This document shows, in pieces, positions 42,906-52,570 of a stretch of DNA of 64,000 bases. This DNA comes from Adlercreutzia sp. ZJ141 (GTDB taxonomy: Bacteria; Actinomycetota; Coriobacteriia; Coriobacteriales; Eggerthellaceae), in contig NZ_JAAKEB010000001.1 in the NCBI RefSeq assembly GCF_011038965.1, positions 213,050-277,049 on the forward strand. Direction: 5' to 3'. Each line of letters opens with the position of its first letter. Position 1 is the stretch's first letter. Made by a program: the position numbers and the translations under genes. Below the pieces are notes generated by a model, which saw only the letters and a list, made by a program, of their open reading frames with translations, was not told where the DNA came from and ran no database searches.

Positions 42906-44018
42906 TTACGGTGCAAGGTCGAACAAACGGCCGTATAATTCGTTGCCGCAAAGCCACCCTGTTTTGGTTGGCTTCCAACGCCCGTGCTCGTGCACAGCCA
43001 AACCATCGCGAGCAAGCTCTTCAAATGTTGTACGCACGTCGGGCAGAAGTTCGCTTGCCGCAGCAACGCGCTCGTCGCTTACTCCACGTGACATACGCAT
43101 GCCAAGCATCAGGTCTTCTGCCGCCATCTGCCGCGCGTCAAGATCATCGGTAACCTGCCCGTCCTGCATGCGCATCCGTCGGTTTGAATTCTGCGTCATA
43201 GTGGTGGCCGCAAGCCCGAGTCCTAAATACGGCACGCCTGTCCAGTATGCCGTATTGTGCCTGCTCTCGAAACCTGGACGAGCGTAACTGGCAACCTCGT
43301 AGCGCGTAAACCCCGCTTGTCCGAGTACCTTTTCTGCTAGCTCCATGTGCTCAGCTTCTACATCATCGTCGGGTTCTTCCAACTGACCACACGCGACCAT
43401 GCGCGCGAATGGCGTATGTTTTTCAATAGTAAGTGGATACACGCTTATATGTGTAACGCCCAACGAGACGGCTTCCTCCAAGCTTGCGCGGAAGTTATTG
43501 GCGCTCTGACCAGGAAGTCCGCACATAAGATCGATACTCACGTTCTCGAAGCGCTCTTGCGCCGCCACAATGGCGCGCCGGGCATCGTCGGCGCTGTGTG
43601 CGCGACCAAGCGTTTCCAATAAGCTGTCATTAAAGCTTTGCACGCCGATAGATAAGCGGTTTACGCCCAGCGCCCAGATGTCGCGCACCATACGCTCGGT
43701 TAGACTATCGGGGTTCGCTTCCATGGTGCACTCTACGTCTGGCTCAAGCCGTAGGGAAAGCGACAAGGTGTACAGCAGCATAGACAACCTTGAGGTGCCA
43801 ACATGGCTCGGTGTGCCACCCCCAATGTATATTGTTTTCACCTCGGCGAGCTCGCCTTCTTTCGCCTTACGGCGGATTTGCAAGCACAAATCCTCCACGT
43901 ACTCGTCGATCTCGGTCGAACCGGTTGGAACAGCGCGCGTCGTGAAATCACAGTAGCCGCAGCGCTGCACACAAAACGGCAGATGAAGGTAGAGCGCCTT
44001 ATACGGATCATGCGGCAT
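42906..44018 (-). CDS. hemW: Heme chaperone HemW (radical SAM, CPO-like)
   Basis: Radical SAM protein of the coproporphyrinogen-dehydrogenase-like family, now regarded as a heme chaperone. The 370-residue protein has YLHLPFC(16)VQRC(20)GYC(23)DF, the family motif, then IYIGGGTPS, SIGVQSF and LMCGLPGQ. HemW lacks the fourth cysteine of true HemN (CxxxCxxCxC); here the residue after CD is Phe, consistent with HemW. It is the usual upstream neighbour of hrcA-dnaJ. Confidence 0.92.
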   Translation of the reverse strand: MPHDPYKALYLHLPFCVQRCGYCDFTTRAVPTGSTEIDEYVEDLCLQIRRKAKEGELAEVKTIYIGGGTPSHVGTSRLSMLLYTLSLSLRLEPDVECTMEANPDSLTERMVRDIWALGVNRLSIGVQSFNDSLLETLGRAHSADDARRAIVAAQERFENVSIDLMCGLPGQSANNFRASLEEAVSLGVTHISVYPLTIEKHTPFARMVACGQLEEPDDDVEAEHMELAEKVLGQAGFTRYEVASYARPGFESRHNTAYWTGVPYLGLGLAATTMTQNSNRRMRMQDGQVTDDLDARQMAAEDLMLGMRMSRGVSDERVAAASELLPDVRTTFEELARDGLAVHEHGRWKPTKTGWLCGNELYGRLFDLAP

Positions 44019-44087
44019 GTGTGGGTCCTTTCTGTTAACGCGGTGCTTTTCGGTAAGCTTAGGGCTGGCGAAACCAGCTAGCGTTTC

Positions 44088-45068
44088 TTACCTGCGCTCC
44101 GCGTTGCTTCCCTCAGCGATTTCTAGCAGCTCATCGAACACAGCGTCGAAATCCGAAAGCGTTGAGCAGTGGTTGATGCGCTCGCGCGCGCACGCCGCGC
44201 CCGGCAGGCCCGCCACGTACCACATGGCATGCTTGCGCATACGCACGATGTTTCGACCCTCACGTTGTGACAGTAACTGGGCATGGCGACGCGCCATGCG
44301 TAAGCGCTGCTCGACGGTTGGTGTACATGGTTCGCTGTTGCCCGCAAGCGCCGCTTTTACCTGGGAGAACAACCAGGGGTTCCCCTCAGCAGCACGCGCA
44401 ATCATAATGGCGTCGCAGCCGGTCACGTCACGCATGCGCACGGCGTCGGCACCGCTTCGCACGTCTCCGTTGCCAATAACCGGTACGCGAACTGCATCCT
44501 TCACACGCGCGATGGTGTCCCAATCGGCACTGCCGCGGTACAGCTGCTCGGCGTAGCGCCCATGCACAGCAAGCGCGTCGGCACCGGCATCTTCCATGCG
44601 CTGTGCGAACTGTGGTGCCGTTTCGTCGCCTATCGACCAGCCACGCCGGAATTTCACCGTCACCGGATGGCTGACAGCCTTCTTTACCGCCCGCACGATG
44701 CTGGCCGCAAGATCGGGTTCGCGCATGAGTGCACTGCCGTCACCCTTGCTTACGATTTTGCGCGCGGGGCAGCCCATATTGATATCCAAGTACGCAAGCG
44801 TCTGACCCATCACGTCTTCAATCCACGCCGCTTGACTTGCCATAGTGTCGGGTTCATGGCCGAATAATTGCACACCAACGCTTTTCTCCCCTGCGGCCAG
44901 CGCCAGCAGGTTGCGGGTTTTCTCGTTGGCGTACGATAGCCCCTTCGCTGACACCATTTCGGTAAACGCCAGATCGGCTCCTTGTTCCAGACACAGCGTG
45001 CGAAACGCGATGTCACTCACGCCCGCCATGGGCGCGAGCAGCACATTGTATTTCCCAAACAACGTCAC
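44088..45068 (-). CDS. dus: tRNA-dihydrouridine synthase
   Basis: FMN enzyme reducing uridines in tRNA D-loops, 326 residues. It begins VLLAPMAGVSDIAFRTLC and contains DINMGCPARKIVSKGDGSALM with the active-site Cys, VKFRRGW, VHGRYAEQLYRG, and GNGDVRSGADA. The family resemblance is to bacterial DusB. It lies 69 bases upstream of hemW and 12 bases downstream of a small membrane gene. Confidence 0.94.
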   Translation of the reverse strand: MTLFGKYNVLLAPMAGVSDIAFRTLCLEQGADLAFTEMVSAKGLSYANEKTRNLLALAAGEKSVGVQLFGHEPDTMASQAAWIEDVMGQTLAYLDINMGCPARKIVSKGDGSALMREPDLAASIVRAVKKAVSHPVTVKFRRGWSIGDETAPQFAQRMEDAGADALAVHGRYAEQLYRGSADWDTIARVKDAVRVPVIGNGDVRSGADAVRMRDVTGCDAIMIARAAEGNPWLFSQVKAALAGNSEPCTPTVEQRLRMARRHAQLLSQREGRNIVRMRKHAMWYVAGLPGAACARERINHCSTLSDFDAVFDELLEIAEGSNAERR

Positions 45069-45080
45069 GCGTCGCGTTCC

Positions 45081-45278
45081 CTAGAAACTAAGCCCGCTAC
45101 TCAGCGCGCCAATAACGCCCATACCGAGCGCGACGAGCAGCGCAACCGCCACTACGGCGACGAAGGCAACCAGGCATCCCGTTGCCTTTGATCCACGGGC
45201 GCGCTGAAGCTCTTCGGCGCATTTTTTCTCGTCGAAGGGGTCGTTGAGCCAGTCGTATTCTTCGCGTTTTCTTGTCAT
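45081..45278 (-). CDS. Small single-pass membrane protein, unrecognised
   Basis: A 65-residue protein with a charged N-terminus (EEYDWLNDPFDEKKCAEEL) and one transmembrane helix at about 33-60. It is inserted between lepA (3 bases upstream) and dus, and AAGGTGGA at the lepA end can serve as its ribosome binding site. The position in a tight operon supports it being real, but I do not recognise the family. Confidence 0.6.
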   Translation of the reverse strand: MTRKREEYDWLNDPFDEKKCAEELQRARGSKATGCLVAFVAVVAVALLVALGMGVIGALSSGLSF

Positions 45279-45281
45279 GGG

Positions 45282-47087
45282 CTAATCGTCCACCTTTAGA
45301 ATCGCCATGAACGCCTCTTGGGGCACTTCCACATTGCCGATGGCCTTCATGCGCTTTTTACCGGCTTTCTGCTTTTCTAACAGCTTACGTTTACGACTAA
45401 TGTCGCCGCCGTAGCATTTCGCAAGCACGTCTTTACGCTTCGCCTTCACCGTTTGGCGCGCCAGCACGCGCCCGCCGATAGCAGCTTGAATGGGCACTTC
45501 GAAGAGTTGCCGCGGAATGATCTCCTTCAGCTTCTCGCACAGTACCCGTCCGCGATCGTACGCCTTGTCTTTGTGCACGATAAACGACAGCGCATCGATT
45601 GGTTTTCCCGACAATAGAATATCTAGTTTCACCAGCTTGGATGGCTTGTATCCTGCGAAATCGTAGTCGAGGCTGGCGTAGCCTTTCGTACTCGACTTGA
45701 GCTTGTCGAAGTAGTCCAAGATAAGCTCGGATAGCGGAATCTCCCACAGCATCTCCACTGTGGTTTGTGAAAGGTAGTTCATCGTAACGAAGGTGCCGCG
45801 GCGCTGTACGGTAAGGTCCATCACCGCGCCCACGTAGTCGGGCGGAATGAGAATCTTCGCCTTCAGATACGGTTCTTCCACCATCACGATCTCGCCAGGA
45901 TCAGGCATTTCTTGGGGCGAATGAATCGTGATTATTTCACCTGCCTGCTTGTGTATACGGTATTCAACACTCGGCGCGGTGGCCAGCAAGTCAAGCCCAA
46001 ACTCGCGCTCGAGGCGCTCCTTGATAACTTCCATGTGCAATAGCCCTAAGAAGCCCACGCGGAAGCCAAAGCCCAGTGCATGTGACTTTTCGGGTTCCCA
46101 GACAAGTGCCGGATCGTTCAGCGATAGCTTCTCAAGTGCTTCTTTTAATGGCTCGTACTGGTCGCCATCAATGGGGAACAAACCCGTGTACACCATTGGT
46201 TTCGCCTCGCGATAGCCCGGCAGTGGCTCGTCGACGCCACCGTGCAGGGCGGTTACGGTGTCACCCACCTTCACCTGACGGACGTCTTTAAGGCCCGTGA
46301 CCAGATATCCCACCTCGCCCACAGTTAGCTCGGGTAATGGCGTTTCGGCAGGGCGGCGCGCGCCAACTTCCTCAACTAACACCTCGGCACCGGTGGCCAT
46401 CATACGCACGCGATCGCCTTTCGCAATGTGACCGTCAACCACGCGTATAAGTGCTACCACGCCGCGGTAGGCATCGAAGTAGCTGTCGAAGATGAGCGCG
46501 CGTAAGGGGGCATGTTCCTTCCCAGTTGGTGCAGGGATGCCGTAGACCACCGCTTCGAGCATGTCGTGTACGCCCTCGCCTGTCTTGCCGCTTGCAAGTA
46601 CCGCATCGTCGGCGGGAATGGCCAGGCCATCCTCGATTTCGGCCCGCACGCGGTCGGGGTCGGCAGCAGGCAGATCGATCTTGTTGATGAGCGGAATAAT
46701 CTCCAAGTTCGCGTTCATAGCCATCATGGCGTTAGCCACCGTTTGCGCCTCAACACCCTGTGTCGCATCGACTACAAGTACAGCGCCCTCGCATGCGGCC
46801 AAACTTCGGCTCACCTCATAGGTGAAGTCGACATGACCGGGCGTGTCGATAAGGTTGAACTGGTATTCCTCACCATCATCGGCTGTGTAATTCACACGCA
46901 CCGCCTGGCTTTTGATGGTGATGCCGCGCTCGCGTTCGATGTCCATGGAGTCGAGCAGCTGCGCTTGCATGTCGCGTGCGGCCACGGTGCCTGTAAGTTC
47001 CAACACGCGGTCGGACAACGTCGACTTACCGTGGTCGATGTGCGCAATGATGGAAAAGTTTCTAATATGCGTTGGGTCGTTCGCCAT
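45282..47087 (-). CDS. lepA: Elongation factor 4 (LepA)
   Basis: Ribosome-bound translational GTPase that back-translocates or assists 30S biogenesis. The 601-residue protein has [16 protein letters not shown] (G1), [18 protein letters not shown] (G3), NKIDLP (G4), EF-G-like domains II-III-V, and the LepA-specific C-terminal domain with [22 protein letters not shown]. It heads the leftward lepA-dus-hemW-hrcA-dnaJ-rsmE-mtaB series. Confidence 0.97.
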   Translation of the reverse strand: MANDPTHIRNFSIIAHIDHGKSTLSDRVLELTGTVAARDMQAQLLDSMDIERERGITIKSQAVRVNYTADDGEEYQFNLIDTPGHVDFTYEVSRSLAACEGAVLVVDATQGVEAQTVANAMMAMNANLEIIPLINKIDLPAADPDRVRAEIEDGLAIPADDAVLASGKTGEGVHDMLEAVVYGIPAPTGKEHAPLRALIFDSYFDAYRGVVALIRVVDGHIAKGDRVRMMATGAEVLVEEVGARRPAETPLPELTVGEVGYLVTGLKDVRQVKVGDTVTALHGGVDEPLPGYREAKPMVYTGLFPIDGDQYEPLKEALEKLSLNDPALVWEPEKSHALGFGFRVGFLGLLHMEVIKERLEREFGLDLLATAPSVEYRIHKQAGEIITIHSPQEMPDPGEIVMVEEPYLKAKILIPPDYVGAVMDLTVQRRGTFVTMNYLSQTTVEMLWEIPLSELILDYFDKLKSSTKGYASLDYDFAGYKPSKLVKLDILLSGKPIDALSFIVHKDKAYDRGRVLCEKLKEIIPRQLFEVPIQAAIGGRVLARQTVKAKRKDVLAKCYGGDISRKRKLLEKQKAGKKRMKAIGNVEVPQEAFMAILKVDD

Positions 47088-47579
47088 AACCTTATCTTTC
47101 GATCAACTCTATTCATGTAACCAGCCGATGACGAAATCTTCGGCGGCGCAAAGCGTCAATGTTGCGATATTCTAACCTATGGATTGCGTGCGGTTCCGTT
47201 TTCAATATGGAAAAACGTTGATTCGGAAGAATAAATGGATTTTTCCCGTTCAGTTTGATAATCTATCGACTTGCGTAAACCAGCGACACCTGCGCGCGAT
47301 ATTCCCTATCCGCGAATCCGCAGACATGGCTGCATGAAGGATGTGCGTTGCTGGAGGGCCGAAGGCCTGCGGTGAGTCGGAAAACCAGTGGCTTGCCAAC
47401 GAGATCGCGCGCACGTGCATTCGCTGTAGGGCGGCTGTTCACGTTGTGGTTGCGCGTTCTTTGCCTTCCTTCACCTCCACACACTGCATATGCTTTCGCT
47501 CTGCCGGTTCTCGGATGGGGAAACGACACGCGTCGACGGTTCGCACGTATTGTTCCGCATCGTTTCGAAGGAGAACGAC
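47088..47579. other. 492-bp gap between divergent lepA and rpsT
   Basis: I find no gene that I can support in this stretch. It must contain the promoters of both lepA and rpsT. The rpsT-proximal half (about 47270-47579) would form a long leader; a small hairpin GGCC-gaa-GGCC lies near 47357-47367. Short open frames here overlap on both strands and look like chance. Ribosomal protein leaders are often regulatory, but no known S20 site could be identified by eye. Confidence 0.4.
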
Positions 47580-48068
47580 ATGGCAAATATTAAGAGCCAG
47601 AAGAAGCGTATTATCACCAACGAGAAGCGCCGCATGCGCAACCGCGCCGTCAAGTCGCAGCTGAAGACCGCTACCCGTCGCGTGAAGGACGCTGTGGCCG
47701 CCGGCAATGGTGCCGAGGCGTATGCTGCCGCACTGGCCGCTTGCCGTTTGATGGATAAGGCCGCTTCCAAGGGTGTTATCCACAAGAACCAGGCCGCCAA
47801 CCGTAAGTCGGGCATCATGATGCTCGCAAACACCGTGGTTACCGACGCCGATCGTGCCGCGTATGTGAAGCCGGAGCCGAAGCCGCAGAAGACCGGTTCG
47901 AAGAAGGCCGCCCGCAAGGCTGCTAAGCATGCTGCCGTAGTCGCTGCTGCCGAGGAAAAGGCTGTTCGTCGTGAGAAGCAGCTGAAGATGGAGGCTGAGG
48001 CTGCTGCCCGCAAGGCGAAGGAAGCCGCTGAGGCCGAAGCTGCCGAAGGCGAAGAGGCTGCCGAATAG
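47580..48068 (+). CDS. rpsT: 30S ribosomal protein S20 with long C-terminal tail
   Basis: Residues 1 to about 86 are a normal S20: [32 protein letters not shown], and [18 protein letters not shown]20 is normally 85-90 residues, but this protein continues to 162 with a Lys/Ala/Glu-rich tail: a Pro/Lys linker (97-106) and then a predicted charged helix ending [12 protein letters not shown]. The ATG at 47580 follows GAAGGAGAAC. There is no frameshift, so the tail is genuine. It converges with holA across a strong terminator. Confidence 0.95.
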   Translation: MANIKSQKKRIITNEKRRMRNRAVKSQLKTATRRVKDAVAAGNGAEAYAAALAACRLMDKAASKGVIHKNQAANRKSGIMMLANTVVTDADRAAYVKPEPKPQKTGSKKAARKAAKHAAVVAAAEEKAVRREKQLKMEAEAAARKAKEAAEAEAAEGEEAAE

Positions 48069-48168
48069 CGTTTATAGGTGAGACGAGGGCTGAATAACGT
48101 CGTTTACGGCAGTCACGAGAGGCTCGAAAGACCACGCACACATTCAAAGCGTTACAGAGATATCCTAT

Positions 48169-48210
48169 GAAAGTAATTGGCGTCGACACAAGTCGGCGCC
48201 AATTACTTTC
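48169..48210. terminator. Bidirectional terminator between rpsT and holA
   Basis: Arms GAAAGTAATTGGCG (48169-48182) and CGCCAATTACTTTC (48197-48210) pair perfectly, extended inward by CGAC/GTCG with a T-G pair and an ACAA loop, giving 19 pairs. The right arm covers the last codons and stop (48203-48205) of holA. Confidence 0.8.
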
Positions 48211-49177
48211 GGACAATTACCGAAAGCGCCCAATCAAGAAACGCCGTGCGCGCGTCGGCTCCGCTTTTCATGGCGCGCTCTGCATCGCATGCCGATATGA
48301 GAGCACACCTCAGCTCGCGCTCTGTGAAGCCCCGCGCCCACGCGGCATGATGTTTCACTTTCCAGTCAGGCATACCAAGAGCATCGGCAACGCTTATGCC
48401 CTGCCCGCGCTTAGTGAGCGATTGGACGCAGATTAGCTCGCGCACCCGTGCCGTGCACGCTGCCATGAGCGCATAAGGCGACGCAGAACTCATCCGTCCG
48501 AACAAATCCATACAAGCACGAATGTCGCGCGAAGCGAAGGCGTCTACAAACTCCCAAGGTTTCGCTTCCGCAGTACGCTGCACAACTGCCGTTACGTCGC
48601 GCTCGTCAACCGTTCGTTTGCCAAAATGTGCGAGCGCGATCTTGCGAACCTCGGCATCGAGATGAACCGTGTCCTCACCAACAAGATCAACGAGCAGCCT
48701 TGCCGCGCGATCGGTCATAGTAAAACCATGCGACACTGCCATGGAGCGCACGGTTTTGGGCAGCTCGTAGCGCTTCAATGGCGTACATTCGATGACTGAG
48801 CTCTTCCCTACGGCAGCAACCGCCTTGCGCAACCGCCTGTTCTTGGCCATCTTGTCGGCAACAAGGGCGAGCACCGTGGTGGCACACGGATTCTTCACGT
48901 AAGATACCAGCGCGTCGATATCTGCCTCTTTAAGGTGATCTGCGGCTTTCACCTCTACCAAGCGAACATCACTGGCAAATGGAACTGTGTTGCAGGCAGA
49001 AACGATGTCGGTGCCCACCGCTGTGGAACCGTCGAATGTATCGGAGTTGAACGCCAGGTCACCCTTCGACTCAAGTCGCGTGCGTAACCGTTTCAGTACC
49101 GCATCGCGCTTCAAAGCGTCCTCACCAACAATGAGGTACACAGGAAGCAGCGGAGTGTCTTTGGAAGCATTGGCCAT
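48203..49177 (-). CDS. holA: DNA polymerase III subunit delta
   Basis: Clamp-loader delta subunit, 324 residues. It has the HolA-type N-terminus LLPVYLIVGEDALKRDAVLKRL, ALVADKMAKNRRLRKAV in the middle, and a C-terminal AAA-lid end. The ATG at 49177 is 10 bases after the comEC stop, with GGTGGGA overlapping that stop as the likely binding site. The holA-comEC-comEA-rpsT neighbourhood is widely conserved in Gram-positives. Confidence 0.92.
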   Translation of the reverse strand: MANASKDTPLLPVYLIVGEDALKRDAVLKRLRTRLESKGDLAFNSDTFDGSTAVGTDIVSACNTVPFASDVRLVEVKAADHLKEADIDALVSYVKNPCATTVLALVADKMAKNRRLRKAVAAVGKSSVIECTPLKRYELPKTVRSMAVSHGFTMTDRAARLLVDLVGEDTVHLDAEVRKIALAHFGKRTVDERDVTAVVQRTAEAKPWEFVDAFASRDIRACMDLFGRMSSASPYALMAACTARVRELICVQSLTKRGQGISVADALGMPDWKVKHHAAWARGFTERELRCALISACDAERAMKSGADARTAFLDWALSVIVRK

Positions 49178-49187
49178 GGCAGCGATT

Positions 49188-51545
49188 CTATCCCACCTGA
49201 ACCCGCACTGTGCCATCGTTTTCGAACGTGCACGAAACATCTTCCTGTTCGTCGGTGCGAAACACCTGTGCGCCAACACCGTCAAGTATGGCAAGGCACT
49301 CGTCGGCTGGATGCCCGTACCGATTACCTTCGCCTACGCTTATGAGTGCGATGTTCGGCGAAAGTTCACGTGCTACCTCGTCGGTCAGCGACGCACGCGA
49401 ACCGTGATGGCCAACCTTGAGGACATCAACGTTTCCTATATGCTCTTCATCGATCATGTATTCGAGCTGCTCAGCTTCAGCATCTCCTGTGAATAACATT
49501 GTTGCTGAGCGCGTGGCGTCGGTGGAGCTTACGTTATGCGTCATTAACAAGCACAGACTGTCAGCATTGCCCCCTTCATCGGAAAATGAGTCGGGCCATA
49601 TTACCGACAAGGAGAAATTGCCTACCTCGATCTCGTCTCCTGGCGAAAGTCCTAAAACCGAGCCATCACGTGCCGCCAAGCTTGCTGCATGAAGCAGACG
49701 CTCACAGGAATCGCAAGCACAGGAAAAGGCGTCGTTTGCCACCAGCACGTTGTCGATTTCTACCACGTTCGCTACATCCTCGAGTGATCCCATGTGATCG
49801 TCGTCCCCGTGCGAGATAATAACCGCATCAAGCGAGAGAACCCGATGCCGGGCAAGTGCCTCGCGCAACATTGCGTCGTTGGTTCCCGTGTCGATGAGTA
49901 CCGCGCTTCCTTTACTTCTCACCAGAAATGCGTCGCCCTGTCCCACATCAAGCATGACAACTTCGTCAGAGCATCGCGCAGACACCGCCCACGGCACCAC
50001 GCAGAGCACAACTGCGCCGGCAAGAAGCGCTGATGCCGTGCGCGCCGAAACCCTCGTTGGCCAGGCCATCCATAGTGCCGCAGCAAAAGCGCCCGAAACC
50101 GCCAAACACACCGCCGGATTTGCGTATATCGGAATGGCTGCATGAGGTATGGCGGCACATGCTTGAACCAAATTGTTGAACCATGTTGCCGCAACACACG
50201 CTGCTCCCACGCAGGCATGTGCTGTGAAAGGAAACGCGAGTCCGGCCGCACAGCTTACGTACCCACCAACGCACAACACCGGGAAAAACGGCGCAGTAAG
50301 CACGTTGGCAAGTGGGCCGACAAGCGACGTCTGCGAGAAGAGTGCCGCCGAATACGCACCGGTGAGTACCGATGATGCAAGCGTAATAACAACCGGGCCA
50401 CAAGCGACACGAATCGGTGCGAATTGCACGCGGTCAACCCACCCTGAAAACAGCGGCGCGAACATGACAATGCCAGCAGTACTCAACGCTGACAACGTGA
50501 ACGACACCGATACCGCATTCTTCGCATCCAGTAGAATGAACGCCACTACTGCCAAGCCCACTGCCGCAAGCGATGCATGCCGTTTGCCCGCAAAAAACGA
50601 CAGAAGCGACGCACCTGCCATAATGGCAGCTCGCACTGACGAAGGAGAACAGCCGGTCAGAACAAGAAACGACGCCAGAAACAGCACCTGCGCTCCGATA
50701 AGCACACCTCGTCCTGTGCGAAGCTTCCGTAACACGATGCCGAACGCCATCGAAGCAATACTGAGGTGGGCACCGGAAACAGCCACCAGGTGCGCAAGGC
50801 CGGTTGTCTTGAACGCATCGTACAGAGCACTGTCGGATAAGTTACCCCGATACCCACACAAGAGCGCTTGAAGCAGCGCAGAACCCGATTCCGTGCCAGG
50901 TTCTGCTTGTACGTTGAGCATCGAAATCGCACGGGTGCGAACCGTTGATATGGCTGAGAAAACCCCTTGCTCTTGTTTGATTTCACATGAGCTCAGTTTT
51001 ATGTCGTGCGACAGACCAGCCGACCATGCGCGATCTTTCCCCGACTCTCCAACATTGCTCCATGAAGCGTCGCCCACCACCCGATTACCATACAACGGCG
51101 TTTGCGCGCCTTCGGGCAGGCACGCTCGCACATGTAAACCGGCTCCGTCCCCAGTGAGCACCTCGGCTGCGAACACAGGACCAAAGCCAAAGTCGCGTGC
51201 GTCTTCTATCGCGCGCAGCTCGATTGTGCCACCAGTGGGCGTGCGAGCTTCGTCTCCATGCAGTAAACCACCGCACGAGAGAGCCCACCCCGCACCGCCG
51301 AGCAAGCCCGCAACAAGCAACATTGGTAACGCCCGCACCGCCTTCCAATGTATAAGCAGCGCCACCAGGCAAAGTACCGCGCTTACTATGGCTACAACAA
51401 AGCAGCTTCGCGCGGTCGCGGCTTGAGCGCCGTTGTAGGCAAGCGCAGCACCGAGCCAGAGGGCAAGCGAGAACGACAGCAATGGCGGCACGTCGGGCCG
51501 CGGAGCGGATGCAGTGGGCAGCTGAGATGTGTCACTCACACGCAT
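49188..51545 (-). CDS. comEC: DNA internalization-related competence protein ComEC/Rec2
   Basis: Membrane channel for single-stranded DNA uptake, 785 residues. It has N-terminal transmembrane helices and a DUF4131-type segment, the Competence domain (TTGLAHLVAVSGAHLSIASM) with many transmembrane helices, and a C-terminal metallo-beta-lactamase domain with VMLDVGQGDAFLV and SHGDDDHMGSL. Length and domain order are complete. It overlaps comEA by 10 bases, so uptake genes are coupled. Confidence 0.95.
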   Translation of the reverse strand: MRVSDTSQLPTASAPRPDVPPLLSFSLALWLGAALAYNGAQAATARSCFVVAIVSAVLCLVALLIHWKAVRALPMLLVAGLLGGAGWALSCGGLLHGDEARTPTGGTIELRAIEDARDFGFGPVFAAEVLTGDGAGLHVRACLPEGAQTPLYGNRVVGDASWSNVGESGKDRAWSAGLSHDIKLSSCEIKQEQGVFSAISTVRTRAISMLNVQAEPGTESGSALLQALLCGYRGNLSDSALYDAFKTTGLAHLVAVSGAHLSIASMAFGIVLRKLRTGRGVLIGAQVLFLASFLVLTGCSPSSVRAAIMAGASLLSFFAGKRHASLAAVGLAVVAFILLDAKNAVSVSFTLSALSTAGIVMFAPLFSGWVDRVQFAPIRVACGPVVITLASSVLTGAYSAALFSQTSLVGPLANVLTAPFFPVLCVGGYVSCAAGLAFPFTAHACVGAACVAATWFNNLVQACAAIPHAAIPIYANPAVCLAVSGAFAAALWMAWPTRVSARTASALLAGAVVLCVVPWAVSARCSDEVVMLDVGQGDAFLVRSKGSAVLIDTGTNDAMLREALARHRVLSLDAVIISHGDDDHMGSLEDVANVVEIDNVLVANDAFSCACDSCERLLHAASLAARDGSVLGLSPGDEIEVGNFSLSVIWPDSFSDEGGNADSLCLLMTHNVSSTDATRSATMLFTGDAEAEQLEYMIDEEHIGNVDVLKVGHHGSRASLTDEVARELSPNIALISVGEGNRYGHPADECLAILDGVGAQVFRTDEQEDVSCTFENDGTVRVQVG

Positions 51546-52291
51546 ACAAATTCCCGAATGGCCTCAAGCTTCTTTTCACCGATACCCGACACACGCGTCA
51601 GGTCGTCAACCGAAGCGAAGGGGCCATTCGCTTCGCGATCATCTACGATGCGCTGCGCTGTTTTTTCGCCGATACCTGGAAGTGATTCTAATTCGGTTAC
51701 ATCAGCTGAATTCAGGTTCACCAGTGTCCCCTGCGCTGCCGATGCAGAAGGATTTGAGCTCTTTGCCGCCCCGCCACCCGATGTGCTCGGAGCTCCGCCT
51801 GGTGCCCCCTGTACCGCTTCCTCAAGGCTTGCGACGTACAACTGCTCCCCATCTTGCAGCACACGCGCAAGGTTCACCGAGGACGTGGCCGCGTTTTCGG
51901 TAAAACCGCCTGCCGCTTCCACCGCGTCAAACACTCGTGCGCCTTCTGCGAGTTCGATCACACCTGGTTGAGTAACTTCACCACTCACGTGGACATAAAT
52001 GAAGGCTGGTTGAGTGTCATTGGCGGAATAACCGGCTGAAGAAGCGTCTTTGGCGTTTTCTGTGCCGTTTTTGTCGTTGGTGTTCTGTTCGGGTGCTTGC
52101 GCTTCTGGGGCGGTCGCTCCTTCTGCAACGTTGATGGAAAACGCATCGTTCGTGCATGCGCGCAACAGCCCAAACGATACGAGTGTTACCACACACAGCG
52201 CGATCGCCGTGATACCCACGAGCACTGGCAGCTTTGTTCCCGTTAGATGGGCTTTTGCCCGAATGCTTTCCGCTTGCTCTTGAAACGACAT
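51536..52291 (-). CDS. comEA: Competence protein ComEA, SLBB and helix-hairpin-helix
   Basis: DNA receptor for transformation, 251 residues. It has one N-terminal transmembrane helix (about 20-45), an acidic low-complexity linker, an SLBB domain (IYVHVSGEVTQPGVIEL) and a C-terminal (HhH)2 domain with VNLNSADVTELESLPGIGEKTAQRIVDDR, shown at the end of the protein. The ATG at 52291 has AAAGGAG 8 bases upstream. No type IV pilus genes are in the window. Confidence 0.93.
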   Translation of the reverse strand: MSFQEQAESIRAKAHLTGTKLPVLVGITAIALCVVTLVSFGLLRACTNDAFSINVAEGATAPEAQAPEQNTNDKNGTENAKDASSAGYSANDTQPAFIYVHVSGEVTQPGVIELAEGARVFDAVEAAGGFTENAATSSVNLARVLQDGEQLYVASLEEAVQGAPGGAPSTSGGGAAKSSNPSASAAQGTLVNLNSADVTELESLPGIGEKTAQRIVDDREANGPFASVDDLTRVSGIGEKKLEAIREFVCV

Positions 52292-52404
52292 GTGCGCAGC
52301 TCCTTTCCGTACTGTCAGGAGCTTATCTGTCAAGTACTCGCGATGCGTAGCAGATTTCTACATTACGAAGAACGTTATTCTGTCGCGAATTTGTACAAAC
52401 GCAT

Positions 52405-52432
52405 GAAAAAGCCTGCCAAAAACAGCAGGCTT
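52405..52432 (-). terminator. Intrinsic terminator downstream of thiI
   Basis: On the minus strand AAGCCTGC/GCAGGCTT closes an 8-base loop and is followed by a T run (complement of 52406-52410). It separates thiI from comEA. The rest of 52292-52570 has no gene; an 11-base tandem repeat CTTGCAGAAAT/CTTGCAGGAAT lies at 52444-52465. Confidence 0.8.
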
Positions 52433-52570
52433 CCAACGGTTTTCTTGCAGAAATCTTGCAGGAATCTAATATCCCAGATCACACAAGCAATCGACAAAGA
52501 TCATTGCTTCACGAACGAGCGTTTCAGGTCGTACAGATGATGTACGGAGAATAAGAACTCATATAATGTG

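Noticed and set aside
47348..47593. Short open frames in the rpsT leader, both strands
   Set aside because: No binding site, overlapping on both strands, no recognisable sequence.
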